This document shows, piece after piece, positions 47,346 to 56,555 of a stretch of DNA of 64,000 nt. The stretch is from the NCBI RefSeq assembly GCF_921292975.1, contig NZ_CAKLCM010000002.1:558001-622000 (forward strand), in the 5' to 3' direction. A model generated the notes under the pieces. It had not been told where the DNA came from, did not search any database, and saw only the letters and a program-made list of their open reading frames with translations. The translations under genes and the position numbers were made by a program. Source of the DNA: Vibrio hippocampi (GTDB lineage Bacteria; Pseudomonadota; Gammaproteobacteria; Enterobacterales; Vibrionaceae). Every line of letters begins with the position of its first letter. Position 1 is the first letter of the stretch.

Positions 47346-48226
47346 ATTAAGCTAATGATCGCTTGCTTCAATTTATCCCTGTCGTGACGCCAGTCTCGAT
47401 TGGATGACGCGAGAGGTGTGGTGACAAAATTCCATTTATCTTCAATTTCTGGGTGAGGATCTTGCCCTAAAATAATGTCCAATTTTCGACCATGCATGGC
47501 GCGCTCACACCAAGTAATCTTTTGTTCAAGCGTCATTCGCCCCGCGGGACCATACTCCGGTGATAGGTTCTCAACAAAGATGAGTTTGGCTTGTCGATTT
47601 TGTTCTAGCGCACGGCTTAACTCAGGCAGCAGCAACGGCGGCATAATACTGGTGAGAAAGCTACCCGGCCCCAGTACAATGCAGTCGGCGTGCTCAATGG
47701 CTTCAACCGCTTCTTTGGTCGCCGGAACGCTGGGGTCGAGATCAAGTCTTAACAAATCTTCTTCTGCGACATCAACGCTGGTTTCTCCAGTGATCCATGC
47801 GCCCTTGGTTGTCAGCGCGGTGAGATCAGAAGGATGTTCAGACATGGGGATAATATTGACATCGACCTTTAACATCCCGCGGATCAGGTTGATCGCTTCC
47901 AGCGGTCTGACCGAGAGGTTATCTAATGCCGTTAACATTAAATTGCCTAGGTTATGTCCATGTAAGTCGCCACGACCTTTAAAGCGGTATTCAAACATCA
48001 TCGAACTGATTGAGGGCTCAGTAATCAACTGATTGATACAGTTTCGGGTATCGCCCCATGCGATGCCGCCAAAGTTATCACGAATTATTCCGGTCGAACC
48101 GCCATTATCCGTCGTTGCGACGATGCCAGTAGCGTTACACCCAAACTCGCTGAGGGCGGCGAGTAATCGACCTAAACCGTGACCGCCGCCAACAGCGACG
48201 ACACGCTTGGAATCAAATAGAGACAT
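47342..48226 (-). CDS. YvcK/YbhK (CofD-like) family protein
   Basis: A 294-residue CofD-fold protein. The N-terminal nucleotide loop is VVAVGGGHGLGRLLAAL and the second motif is TDNGGSTGIIR. Gram-positive YvcK binds UDP-sugars and affects cell-wall metabolism; the proteobacterial YbhK role is unclear. E. coli ybhK is beside moaA, as here. It is divergent from the moa operon. Confidence 0.88.
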   Translation of the reverse strand: MSLFDSKRVVAVGGGHGLGRLLAALSEFGCNATGIVATTDNGGSTGIIRDNFGGIAWGDTRNCINQLITEPSISSMMFEYRFKGRGDLHGHNLGNLMLTALDNLSVRPLEAINLIRGMLKVDVNIIPMSEHPSDLTALTTKGAWITGETSVDVAEEDLLRLDLDPSVPATKEAVEAIEHADCIVLGPGSFLTSIMPPLLLPELSRALEQNRQAKLIFVENLSPEYGPAGRMTLEQKITWCERAMHGRKLDIILGQDPHPEIEDKWNFVTTPLASSNRDWRHDRDKLKQAIISLM

Positions 48227-48424
48227 AGTGAGTAATTCTTTATGGTTATTTTATTGATGACATTTAGTGATGATAATAGGCGAAATGCTTGATGTCAGAT
48301 ACTCAACTATAATAAAACCATGAACGGATCCCGCATAATCTCTTTTGGTGCTGGAAAACCGAGTCAGAATTGAGTATTTTACTCATCATAGCTGTTATCG
48401 AGACAAGTTCCGTTAACTGCCATA

Positions 48425-48530
48425 AATAACTCCGAGCTTTGTTAGCTAAGTCGCGTTGATATGCTAGCTCAGCCAGTGGCTAAAGGTCACAAGGGCATGA
48501 TTGGAAATGATTCTGCCTCCCGTGTTTGGA
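48425..48530 (+). ncRNA. Probable molybdenum-cofactor (Moco) riboswitch
   Basis: The moaA leader holds AACTCCGAGC, a central stem-rich part, and GCCTCCCGTGTTTGGAAAGG just before the GTG start, an arrangement I recall from the Moco RNA motif upstream of E. coli moaA. That RNA lowers expression when Moco is plentiful. Boundaries are approximate. Confidence 0.6.
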
Positions 48531-48540
48531 AAGGTGTTCC

Positions 48541-49530
48541 GTGGCGCAACAATTTGAAGATAAATTCCATCGCAAGTTTTATTACTTGCGTCTATCGGTT
48601 ACAGACGTCTGTAACTTCCGATGTACATATTGCCTACCCGATGGCTACCAACCGCCAGGTCGAAAACGACCTGCTTTTTTGACGCTTGAAGAAATCAAAC
48701 GCGTGGTGACGGCGTTCGCTGATTGCGGTACTTCTAAGGTCAGAATTACCGGTGGAGAGCCGAGTCTACGAAAAGATTTTCCACAGATTATCGAAGCGGT
48801 TGCGAATACGCAGGGTATTCGTAAGGTAGCGACGACGACCAATGGCTATCGCATGGCGAAGCAAGTGGCTACTTGGCGAGAGGCTGGGTTGACCCACATC
48901 AATGTCAGTGTTGATAGCCTAGATCCGCGTATGTTTCACCAGATCACCGGAGAAAATAAATTCTTCGATGTGATGGCTGGGATCGATCGTGCGCTGGAAA
49001 TTGGTTACCCGCAGGTGAAAGTGAATGTGGTGTTGATGAAAGACCGCAACGCTAAGCAGCTTCCGGAGTTTCTACAGTGGATCAAGGATCGCCCGATCCA
49101 ACTTCGCTTTATCGAATTGATGCAAACCGGTGAGATGGACGAGTTATTTAATAACCACCATGTCTCCGGGGTCGAAATTCGTAATCAATTGATTGCCAAT
49201 GGCTGGATCTTAAAAGCGAAAGGTGAGAGTGATGGACCGGCACAGGTGTTTGTTCATGCCGATTATCAAGGTGAGATTGGCTTGATTATGCCTTACGAAA
49301 AGAACTTTTGTGAAAGCTGCAATCGCTTAAGAGTGTCGGCAATGGGTAAGCTGCATTTATGCCTGTTTGGTGAGCAAGGGGTGGATCTAAGAGATCTGCT
49401 GCAACACGACTCACAAGAGAACGCTCTGATTGAGCGCATTCAAACTCAATTACAAAACAAGTCGGTGAGTCATTTCCTCCACGATGGAAATTCGGGAATG
49501 ACGCCGAACTTGGCATCTATTGGCGGTTAA
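48541..49530 (+). CDS. moaA: GTP 3',8-cyclase MoaA
   Basis: A radical-SAM enzyme for the first step of molybdopterin synthesis. The start is GTG at 48541 ([26 protein letters not shown] upstream), giving 329 residues. The radical-SAM cluster is CNFRCTYC, the second [4Fe-4S] cluster uses CESCNRLR, and the essential C-terminal Gly-Gly is present. Confidence 0.96.
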   Translation: MAQQFEDKFHRKFYYLRLSVTDVCNFRCTYCLPDGYQPPGRKRPAFLTLEEIKRVVTAFADCGTSKVRITGGEPSLRKDFPQIIEAVANTQGIRKVATTTNGYRMAKQVATWREAGLTHINVSVDSLDPRMFHQITGENKFFDVMAGIDRALEIGYPQVKVNVVLMKDRNAKQLPEFLQWIKDRPIQLRFIELMQTGEMDELFNNHHVSGVEIRNQLIANGWILKAKGESDGPAQVFVHADYQGEIGLIMPYEKNFCESCNRLRVSAMGKLHLCLFGEQGVDLRDLLQHDSQENALIERIQTQLQNKSVSHFLHDGNSGMTPNLASIGG

Positions 49531-49575
49531 CTTTACCGCCAACTAACCATTTTTATTATTTTAGGGGTGAGCAAC

Positions 49576-50088
49576 ATGGGTCACGCAGAGAGCAAATTTG
49601 TGCCTGCAAACATAGCGGTGTTAACTGTTTCTGATACCAGAACTGAAGAAAACGATACCTCTGGTCGTTACTTAGTCGAAAACCTTCAAGACGCTGGACA
49701 TACCTTGGCAGATAAACAGATCGTGATTGATGATATCTATCAGATCCGTGCGATTGTGTCGAAGTGGATTGCGGATGAATCGGTACAAGCGGTGATGATT
49801 ACTGGCGGTACCGGTTTTACTTCTCGTGATAGCACTCCAGAGGCTTTGGTTCCACTGTTTGATAAACAAGTTGAGGGTTTTGGCGAGTTGTTCCGTATGG
49901 TTTCTTATGAAGAAATTGGCACGTCGACTATCCAGTCGCGCGCGATTGCGGGTTTTGCTAATCACACGGTCATTTTTGCTATGCCGGGCTCAACTGGCGC
50001 ATGTCGAACCGGTTGGACTAAAATCATCAAGCAGCAGCTAGATGCCAGCCATCGTCCGTGTAATTTTATGCCTCACCTCAGCCTATAA
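49576..50088 (+). CDS. moaB: Molybdenum cofactor protein MoaB
   Basis: 170 residues of the MogA/MoaB fold (AVLTVSDTRTEENDTSGRYL, ITGGTGFTSRD, AMPGSTGACRTGW). Proteobacterial MoaB may adenylylate molybdopterin or be dispensable. The ATG at 49576 follows AGGGGTG. Confidence 0.95.
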   Translation: MGHAESKFVPANIAVLTVSDTRTEENDTSGRYLVENLQDAGHTLADKQIVIDDIYQIRAIVSKWIADESVQAVMITGGTGFTSRDSTPEALVPLFDKQVEGFGELFRMVSYEEIGTSTIQSRAIAGFANHTVIFAMPGSTGACRTGWTKIIKQQLDASHRPCNFMPHLSL

Positions 50089-50097
50089 GGAAACCCC

Positions 50098-50577
50098 ATG
50101 TCTGAATTTACCCATATTAATGCCTCGGGTGAAGCCAATATGGTGGATGTTTCCGCCAAAGCGGATACGGTTCGTGAAGCGAGAGCAGAGGCGTTTGTTC
50201 ATATGGCACCAGAAACTCTGGCAATGATTGTCTCTGGTAATCACCATAAAGGCGACGTTTTTGCCACGGCTCGATTGGCGGGTATTCAAGCGGCGAAAAA
50301 GACTTGGGATTTGATCCCGCTTTGCCACCCGCTGTTGTTGTCTAAAGTCGAAGTCCAATTGCAAGCGATTGAGGCGGAGAATAAAGTCCGTATCGAGTCA
50401 GTATGCAAACTAGCAGGCAAGACGGGCGTCGAGATGGAGGCGTTGACCGCAGCTTCAGTCGCAGCGTTAACCATCTATGATATGTGCAAAGCAGTTCAAA
50501 AAGATATGGTGATTGAATCGGTAAGACTGCTAGAAAAAACTGGCGGGAAATCAGGACACTTTAAGGCGGGATCATGA
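50098..50577 (+). CDS. moaC: Cyclic pyranopterin monophosphate synthase MoaC
   Basis: Converts the MoaA product to cPMP. 159 residues. [14 protein letters not shown] and [23 protein letters not shown] form the active site. It overlaps moaD by four bases. Confidence 0.96.
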   Translation: MSEFTHINASGEANMVDVSAKADTVREARAEAFVHMAPETLAMIVSGNHHKGDVFATARLAGIQAAKKTWDLIPLCHPLLLSKVEVQLQAIEAENKVRIESVCKLAGKTGVEMEALTAASVAALTIYDMCKAVQKDMVIESVRLLEKTGGKSGHFKAGS

Positions 50578-50819
50578 TTAAAGTTTTGTTTTTTGCCCAA
50601 ACGCGCGAGTTAATCGGTCAAGATGCTTTGGAGCTCGAGCCAGCTTTTACCACCGCAGAAGAGATTCGCGTCCATCTGGCATCAAAGGGACGTCAATGGG
50701 AGTTAGCTCTTGATAGCGGCAAACTGTTGGTGGCGATCAATCAAAATATCTCTCCTTTGGATAGTCCGGTGACGGCGGGCGATGAGGTGGCGTTTTTCCC
50801 ACCTGTTACGGGAGGCTGA
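50574..50819 (+). CDS. moaD: Molybdopterin synthase sulfur carrier MoaD
   Basis: An 81-residue beta-grasp protein ending in FFPPVTGG. The C-terminal Gly-Gly is thiocarboxylated and donates sulfur in the MoaE complex. Confidence 0.95.
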   Translation: MIKVLFFAQTRELIGQDALELEPAFTTAEEIRVHLASKGRQWELALDSGKLLVAINQNISPLDSPVTAGDEVAFFPPVTGG

Positions 50820-50821
50820 TC

Positions 50822-51280
50822 ATGAGCATCTCTGTTTCGGTACAGCAGCAAGATTTCGATCTCGGTTTTGAATACCAACAACTCGCTCAAGATAATCAGG
50901 CTGGTGCGGTGGTGACGTTTGCCGGCAAGGTTCGAGATATGAACCTTGGGGACAACGTCACTGGTCTTACCCTAGAGCATTATCCAGGGATGACTGAAAA
51001 GTCGCTCAATGCTATTTGCCAACAAGCGACTGAGCGCTGGCCACTTAATGGCGTGCGTGTGATACATCGCGTTGGGGCATTGGATGTCGGTGATCAGATT
51101 GTGCTGGTTGCGGTGTCGAGCGCCCATCGCGGCGCAGCATTTGAGGCGTGTGAATACATTATGGATTACCTCAAGACCCAAGCGCCTTTCTGGAAGAAAG
51201 AACGTGTTGCGGATAGCGAACGCTGGATTGAAGCTCGAGAGAGTGATAATCAAGCGGCGGGTCGCTGGGAAAGTCATTAA
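50822..51280 (+). CDS. moaE: Molybdopterin synthase catalytic subunit MoaE
   Basis: 152 residues. GAVVTFAGKVRDMNLG and the HRVGALDVGD, SSAHRGAAFEACEY and FWKKE segments are the catalytic and MoaD-binding regions. Last gene of the operon. Confidence 0.96.
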   Translation: MSISVSVQQQDFDLGFEYQQLAQDNQAGAVVTFAGKVRDMNLGDNVTGLTLEHYPGMTEKSLNAICQQATERWPLNGVRVIHRVGALDVGDQIVLVAVSSAHRGAAFEACEYIMDYLKTQAPFWKKERVADSERWIEARESDNQAAGRWESH

Positions 51281-51285
51281 TGAAT

Positions 51286-51317
51286 GGGCCTGTGGCGAAC
51301 GGTTTTGCGACAGGCCA
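51286..51317. terminator. Bidirectional hairpin between moaE and the HAD gene
   Basis: GGGCCTGT and ACAGGCC with inner GC pairs, between convergent genes. There is no long T tract, so it is weaker than its neighbours. Confidence 0.55.
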
Positions 51318-51332
51318 TCATCAATCTCTGAC

Positions 51333-52142
51333 TTATTGCTCTAAATCTTGCAAATAGTCACGAATAACCGTTAGTACCCCAGAGTCGCGGTTGCTTGGCG
51401 CGATATAGTTGGCGAGTGCTTTGATCTCTGGATGGGCGTTATCCATCGCATAAGAAAAATCACTCACTTTCAACATTTCAACATCATTGAAATAGTCACC
51501 AAAACTCATCGTCTGTTGCTGAGTAAAATCAAATCGTTGCTGTAAGAATTCAATCGCCGTGCCTTTTGAGGCACTCTTGTTCATCACGTCTAGCCAAATC
51601 TTGGCACTCACGACCACTTGCAACTCTTGCCCAAATGCCGTGTTTACCGTTGGGTAGACATTGTCTTGTGTGCCTGAAAAATGGCAGATAGCGACCTTGA
51701 TAAACTCGTCGTTAACTTGGGTGAGATCGTCGACGTATTGGCAGCGGTGATAGTACTTTTTAATCTCTTCTACTGCCGTAGCATCTTGGGTTTCGATATA
51801 AGCGGATTTTTTGCCACACAGCACAACAAAAGCACCGTCCAGTTCTCTTGTCTGTTTGATCACCTTATCGGTGACGGATTTTTCGATCCCACAACTGTAT
51901 AGGATTTCATCGTTTTGAATGACTAGCGTGCCATTCTCGGCAATAAACAACATACGATCTTTGATGGATGCAAAGGTCTCCGCCAGACTGTAATACTGGC
52001 GCCCAGAAGCAGCAGCAAAAAGGATATCGTGCTTGTCGATTTGTTCAAACAATGGAAAGAAACCGTCGGGTAATTGACCCTGTTCATTGAGCAGCGAACC
52101 GTCCATGTCGGTGGCGATAAAACGAATTTGGTGGCAAGGCAT
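51333..52142 (-). CDS. Cof-type HAD hydrolase
   Basis: A 269-residue HAD-superfamily IIB phosphatase. The catalytic aspartates are in IATDMDGSLLN, the Lys is in KGTAIEFLQ and the metal motif is FGDYFNDVEML. Acts on sugar phosphates, FMN or similar metabolites; substrate unknown. Confidence 0.9.
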   Translation of the reverse strand: MPCHQIRFIATDMDGSLLNEQGQLPDGFFPLFEQIDKHDILFAAASGRQYYSLAETFASIKDRMLFIAENGTLVIQNDEILYSCGIEKSVTDKVIKQTRELDGAFVVLCGKKSAYIETQDATAVEEIKKYYHRCQYVDDLTQVNDEFIKVAICHFSGTQDNVYPTVNTAFGQELQVVVSAKIWLDVMNKSASKGTAIEFLQQRFDFTQQQTMSFGDYFNDVEMLKVSDFSYAMDNAHPEIKALANYIAPSNRDSGVLTVIRDYLQDLEQ

Positions 52143-52238
52143 AGCGTCAACTGATTGTGATAAAGGGATGGGGAATTATAGCGATAATCGAACCAGAACA
52201 CATCTCTGTTTCGCCGCTGGCTAGCGCAAGCGATGGTC

Positions 52239-52490
52239 TATAATTGAGCAATAAGTTAATAGCGCCGCACTGTCTTGGTGCGCCTACTATTGTTAGAGAG
52301 TGATATTTTGTTCAAATTGCCTTTAAGTGTATGAATAACGGTCATTGCCAATCTTGGTACTTTACTTGCTACGCGTTATATGAATAGCGGTTAACTTTGA
52401 AGAGTGTTATTCCCCTATATTGAGATTTGGTAGTTTCACACTACCGTTTAGCATGGTGCGAGCTTCCCGATAGGCTGGCACCTTTTTTTT
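52239..52490 (+). ncRNA. Candidate sRNA in the HAD-trpD2 gap
   Basis: No gene ends on this strand within about 950 bp upstream, yet the gap carries two hairpins (GGTAGT-ttcac-ACTACC at 52429-52445, and GGTGCgAGC...GCTgGCACC at 52455-52482) with a run of eight T after the second. That is a strong orphan terminator. A TATAAT box at 52240-52245 could be its promoter; the 5' end is a guess. Confidence 0.45.
52455..52490 (+). terminator. Orphan Rho-independent terminator
   Basis: GGTGC-g-AGC pairs with GCT-g-GCACC (one G/G mismatch), followed by eight T. It lies upstream of trpD2, so it ends either an sRNA or an attenuated leader. Confidence 0.8.
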
Positions 52491-52553
52491 GTCTTTCTTT
52501 TGTCAACATGGTAAAAGTGACACAAATGTTATAGTCGTTTTAAGGGAATAATT

Positions 52554-53552
52554 GTGTCTTTAATTAAAGAGTGCATTCGTACCGTGGGACGTGGTTCGCG
52601 CGGAAGAGGTCCGTTGACGCAAGAGCAAGCAAGACAAGTTATGGAGCAATTTGTCGCGGGTGAGTTTGACGATGACCAGATGGCGATGCTGTTAATGCTT
52701 ATTCGTGTGCGTGATGAAACACCAGAAGAAATCGCCGGTTTTGTTGAAGGTCTGAAAGCGAGTCAACAACCCGTTCGAGCTGATTTCGATTGGCCGCTGT
52801 ACGCGGGTAAACGCGTCGGGGCGACATCAGGAAAACCGTGGCATCTGCTGGCAGCGCTGCTTTTGGCACAACAGGGTGTGAAAGTCTTTTTACATGGCGA
52901 TTTGGATAAAGAGAGTGATCGCATCCATGCCCGCGATTACCTTCAAAACCTCAATATCTCTCAAGCGGATAGCTTAGAACAAGCGCAACAAATCATTGGC
53001 AGAGATAATATCGTTTACCTCTCCTTAGAAAGTTTCAGTCCACTTGCTAAGCGTATGCTGGATTGGAAACACCGATATGGATTAAGAACGCCAATAAATA
53101 CGGTCATTCGGGCGATGAACCCATCCGATGCGCCCTACGGAATGCGCGGCAGTTTTCACCCCGGCTTTCAAGAGCTGCATGCTCAGGTAGAGCATCTTTT
53201 GGCACGCCAAAGTAGTGGCGTGCGTGAGTATCAGCGTATGCTCTCATTTAAGGGGCAAGGTGGTGAGGCCGAATATAATCCTAAAGTGAGCCAAACGGTG
53301 TGGTGGGTAGAAGCTGACCAAGTTCACTCGTGTTACTTGCCGGAATTTATGGACAAAGAAATTCCTTTGCCAACCAGCTGCCCACTTGAGACACCGCAAG
53401 AAGAGTGGTCGTTGATGGCACATACTGTGGTTGATACCTTAACCGCGGCACTGTTTGCCATTGGAGGTGATTGGCAGCAGGCGCGTGACAAAGCCATGGA
53501 ATGCTGGGCATTCTATTGCCAATCAGGTGGCACTGGGGAAGTGGTCAGCTAA
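52554..53552 (+). CDS. ybiB: TrpD2-family protein (YbiB-like)
   Basis: 332 residues with the fold of anthranilate phosphoribosyltransferase (GRGSRGRGPLTQEQARQVM, VFLHGD, MNPSDAPYGMRGSFHPGF). E. coli YbiB, the type member, binds nucleic acid instead of making phosphoribosyl anthranilate. The start is GTG. It is convergent with nasA. Confidence 0.85.
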   Translation: MSLIKECIRTVGRGSRGRGPLTQEQARQVMEQFVAGEFDDDQMAMLLMLIRVRDETPEEIAGFVEGLKASQQPVRADFDWPLYAGKRVGATSGKPWHLLAALLLAQQGVKVFLHGDLDKESDRIHARDYLQNLNISQADSLEQAQQIIGRDNIVYLSLESFSPLAKRMLDWKHRYGLRTPINTVIRAMNPSDAPYGMRGSFHPGFQELHAQVEHLLARQSSGVREYQRMLSFKGQGGEAEYNPKVSQTVWWVEADQVHSCYLPEFMDKEIPLPTSCPLETPQEEWSLMAHTVVDTLTAALFAIGGDWQQARDKAMECWAFYCQSGGTGEVVS

Positions 53553-53566
53553 AACGCAATCTCTAT

Positions 53567-53605
53567 GTTAATAGAAAGTGTTAATAAAAAGTGTTAATAA
53601 AAAGC
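53567..53605. repeat. Three 13-bp tandem repeats
   Basis: GTTAATAGAAAGT, GTTAATAAAAAGT and GTTAATAAAAAGC in a row after ybiB. Confidence 0.9.
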
Positions 53606-53636
53606 ACCTTGCTCACATTGAACAAGGTGCTTTTTT
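53601..53636. terminator. Bidirectional terminator between ybiB and nasA
   Basis: AAAGCACCTTG and CAAGGTGCTTTTTT around an 11-nt loop. Confidence 0.88.
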
Positions 53637-53665
53637 GCTTCTTGAATTGGTAAATGTAAAAAGCC

Positions 53666-56146
53666 CTAAATCGCGAGGAACTGTTGTTCGATGCTGTCGG
53701 CTTCGGTTTCGTCAAATAACGCCTTTAACCATTCTAAATCGTCGTCGGATAACTGTTGCTTCACAACAAAGGCGCGTTGCATTCGGTCTGCGCGTACGAT
53801 GGCTTGGCGATATTCACTCTCTTGTCCATCATAAGCGAGCGTTTTTCCTGTTTCCGACTGCATCAGTTGGGATAGTTGCAGCACTAAATCCGTGGAAGCG
53901 GTTTGACTCGCGACACGATAGAGATAACCCTGCGGCAACTTTTGTTTCACCCAATAATCCATGCTGCCCAAATCAAGGGGTGAGCGGGTTAGCACTAAGG
54001 CTTCACAGCGATATGCCCATGATTCCACCTTGACTGGGGTATGCTTAAATTCTGGTTGACCTGAAATGGGATCAGCGTATGGCGCAATTAATGCGCAAGG
54101 TTTGCCATTGCTCGCGGTCGCTTCATTCCAATGGATAGGCATAAAGATCTGGTTGCGTGCCATTCCTGAGTCAAGGTCGACTCGAGCTTGAATATCGATG
54201 TCGCCGTTACTGATGTTGGCGATGCCACCCTCGGTCAGTTTGAATTGCTTGGCGGTATCAGGGTGGACGCTGACATAAGGCTCAGGCGTGTGCATTGCCA
54301 AGCTCGGTGCGAGCCCTGTTCTCGACATCGTGTGCCAGTGATCTCTTGCGCGTCCACTATTTAATAACAGCGGGTAGCGCTGATCAGTGGTCGATTTAGG
54401 TTTGCTGTATTGGACGGTAACAAAATTGGCTCTGCCTGATGCGGTGTAAAACTGACCATTGCTAAACATGCGCTGGTGCTGTAGTTCGGTCTGATATTCT
54501 AAAACCGGCCACTGTTGCGGAGTCAACTTGCTGTAGCCGCTATCATCAAGCTGAGTTAAACCAATCAAATTGAGATCTCGGTTCTCCCCACGGGTATTGT
54601 TAATTGTGGTCATTTTGGCGTATTCGTTAAAAATCTGCCCTTCGTGAAGATAGTTAAAGGCGCGGCTATAGCCCATTTTTTTCGCGACTTGAGTCAGTAT
54701 CCACCAATCAGGCTTTGCCATACCGGGACTGGCGAGGATACGTCTTTGGCGCGAAATACGACGCTCAGAGTTGGTGACCGTCCCCGACTTTTCACTCCAT
54801 CCTTGAGAAGGCAGCAGTAGGTCAGCCAGTGCGGTGGTTTCCGTTTCCTTGATGCAATCCGAGACGACAACAAAAGGGCAATTAGCGAGGGCGCGTTTTA
54901 CTTTTTCTGTGTCGGGTAGGCTAACGACGGGATTTGTCGCCATTATCCATACCGCTTTCACCTTACCGGCATCGATAGCGTCAAACAGATCTATCGCCTT
55001 GAGTCCGGGCTTGGTCGTGACATTGTCACTTTCCCAATAGGCTTTGACCAGTTCAACATCTTCGGGTTTATCAAACTCGAGATGAGACGCTAGGGTATTT
55101 GCCAATCCTCCCACCTCGCGTCCCCCCATTGCGTTGGGTTGTCCTGTGACCGAAAACGGTCCTGAACCTTGTTGACCGATACGCCCCGTCGCCAGATGAC
55201 AGTTGAGAATGCTGTTCACCTTGTCTGCCCCTTGGCTCGATTGATTGACGCCTTGCGAGTAGACGGTGATGGTTTTGTCGGTATCGGCAAACAGTTGATA
55301 GAACTGTGTTAGAAGCTCGCTATCAATACCGGTTATCTCAGCGGCTTGCACAACGTTAAGGCAGCCTTGCAATGCCGATTCGAAGCCTTGGGTATGCTGG
55401 CTGATATAGGCTTGATTGAGTTGGTCGTGATCGGCGAGATAGCGGAGTAAACCATTAAATAACGCCACATCGGAGCCTGATTCGATTGCCAGGTGTAAAT
55501 CTGCAATTTCACAGGTCGCGGTTTGTCGGGGATCGATAACGACGACTTTCATTTCTGGGCGAGTTTGTTTGGCGATCTTGAGGCGTTGAAACAGCACAGG
55601 GTGACACCAAGCGAGGTTTGAGCCAGTTAAAACAACCAAGTCGGCATGCTCTAAATCTTGATAGACCACCGGCACCGTATCGGTACCAAATGCGCGTTTG
55701 TGACCCACCACACTGGACGCCATACAAAGACGAGAGTTGCTGTCAATGTTCGCAGTGCCAATAAAACCCTTAATGAGTTTATTGGCGACATAGTAATCTT
55801 CAGTAAGCAGCTGACCAGAAACATAAAATGCCACTGAATCTGGACCGTGTTCTTGTATGGTTTGTTTGAATTTTTCGGCAACAAGCTGAGTGGCGTCGTC
55901 CCAACTTAGAGTTTGCTCTTGCCGTGATTGGGTTTTATCGGTCACCAATGTTGGAGCCAACAGTCGACCATCGGTGATAACCGTCTCACCGAGCGCAATC
56001 CCCTTAGTGCAGAGCTTACCGAAATTGGCGGGGTGTTGTTTGTCACCCCTGATCTCTAATAATCCATTGCTCATGGGTCTGGCTTCTACTCCACAGCCAA
56101 CACCACAGTATGCGCACGTTGTCTTTATCCAGCCTTCCTTGCTCAT
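53666..56146 (-). CDS. nasA: Assimilatory nitrate reductase catalytic subunit
   Basis: A molybdopterin (bis-MGD) enzyme that reduces nitrate to nitrite in the cytoplasm. It has 826 residues. The N-terminal [4Fe-4S] motif is CAYCGVGCGVE with a fourth Cys in GKLCTKG. SGRARDHWHTMSRTG is a conserved C-terminal cofactor-contact segment. The extra C-terminal region seen in longer NasA proteins is short and lacks cysteines here. No twin-arginine signal is present, which separates it from NapA. It is divergent from cobA-nirBD. Confidence 0.94.
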   Translation of the reverse strand: MSKEGWIKTTCAYCGVGCGVEARPMSNGLLEIRGDKQHPANFGKLCTKGIALGETVITDGRLLAPTLVTDKTQSRQEQTLSWDDATQLVAEKFKQTIQEHGPDSVAFYVSGQLLTEDYYVANKLIKGFIGTANIDSNSRLCMASSVVGHKRAFGTDTVPVVYQDLEHADLVVLTGSNLAWCHPVLFQRLKIAKQTRPEMKVVVIDPRQTATCEIADLHLAIESGSDVALFNGLLRYLADHDQLNQAYISQHTQGFESALQGCLNVVQAAEITGIDSELLTQFYQLFADTDKTITVYSQGVNQSSQGADKVNSILNCHLATGRIGQQGSGPFSVTGQPNAMGGREVGGLANTLASHLEFDKPEDVELVKAYWESDNVTTKPGLKAIDLFDAIDAGKVKAVWIMATNPVVSLPDTEKVKRALANCPFVVVSDCIKETETTALADLLLPSQGWSEKSGTVTNSERRISRQRRILASPGMAKPDWWILTQVAKKMGYSRAFNYLHEGQIFNEYAKMTTINNTRGENRDLNLIGLTQLDDSGYSKLTPQQWPVLEYQTELQHQRMFSNGQFYTASGRANFVTVQYSKPKSTTDQRYPLLLNSGRARDHWHTMSRTGLAPSLAMHTPEPYVSVHPDTAKQFKLTEGGIANISNGDIDIQARVDLDSGMARNQIFMPIHWNEATASNGKPCALIAPYADPISGQPEFKHTPVKVESWAYRCEALVLTRSPLDLGSMDYWVKQKLPQGYLYRVASQTASTDLVLQLSQLMQSETGKTLAYDGQESEYRQAIVRADRMQRAFVVKQQLSDDDLEWLKALFDETEADSIEQQFLAI

Positions 56147-56183
56147 ATCGACCGCCTTTTATATTTTGTAATGTTAATATTTA

Positions 56184-56199
56184 AGCAAGATGTGCGCCA
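56184..56199 (-). promoter_or_regulatory. Sigma-54 promoter of nasA
   Basis: On the minus strand TGGCGCACATCTTGCT fits the -24/-12 consensus (TGGCAC-N5-TTGCW) with exact spacing. The predicted start of transcription is near 56173, about 26 bases before the ATG. Confidence 0.78.
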
Positions 56200-56261
56200 T
56201 TGTGCATTAGATGCTTAAAAGTGGCTATTTATTATAAAAAGAATTAAATAACAACAACTTA

Positions 56262-56291
56262 ACCTATCTACCACTAAAGTGGTAGATAGGT
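56262..56291. promoter_or_regulatory. 30-bp palindrome in the nasA-cobA intergenic region
   Basis: ACCTATCTACCACT and AGTGGTAGATAGGT are perfect inverted repeats separated by AA. There is no U tract, so it is not a terminator. Its place upstream of two divergent sigma-54 promoters suggests an enhancer site for an activator. TGCACC-N5-GGTTTT at 56328-56344 is a partial NtrC-like site nearby. Confidence 0.75.
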
Positions 56292-56484
56292 AATTTGCTC
56301 CTAAACTGTTGTGTTTGATGTGATTTGTGCACCGTTTTGGTTTTGTGTGCACTGTAGTGGCTCAAAAAGTGTACTTTTATGATTTCAATTAGACTTGTTA
56401 ACAAGTCGGTTTTATCTGGTTTCTTTGTTGTAAATGGTTGTTTTTATGACTGTTAATCTTGACTGGTGAGTGCGATCTTAATAT

Positions 56485-56500
56485 TGGCATTCATATTGCT
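56485..56500 (+). promoter_or_regulatory. Sigma-54 promoter of cobA-nirBD
   Basis: TGGCATTCATATTGCT matches the -24/-12 consensus with correct spacing. The predicted transcription start is near 56511. This excludes the upstream GTG at 56466 as the cobA start. Confidence 0.75.
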
Positions 56501-56555
56501 TGTACAAATTCGTAACAAATTAGCCCCCAAGGAAGAGTGGGTAATGGAGAGAAAG

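Noticed and set aside
56466..56555. N-terminal extension of CobA from a GTG start
   Set aside because: It would place the start codon upstream of the predicted sigma-54 transcription start, and the added hydrophobic leader is foreign to this cytosolic enzyme.
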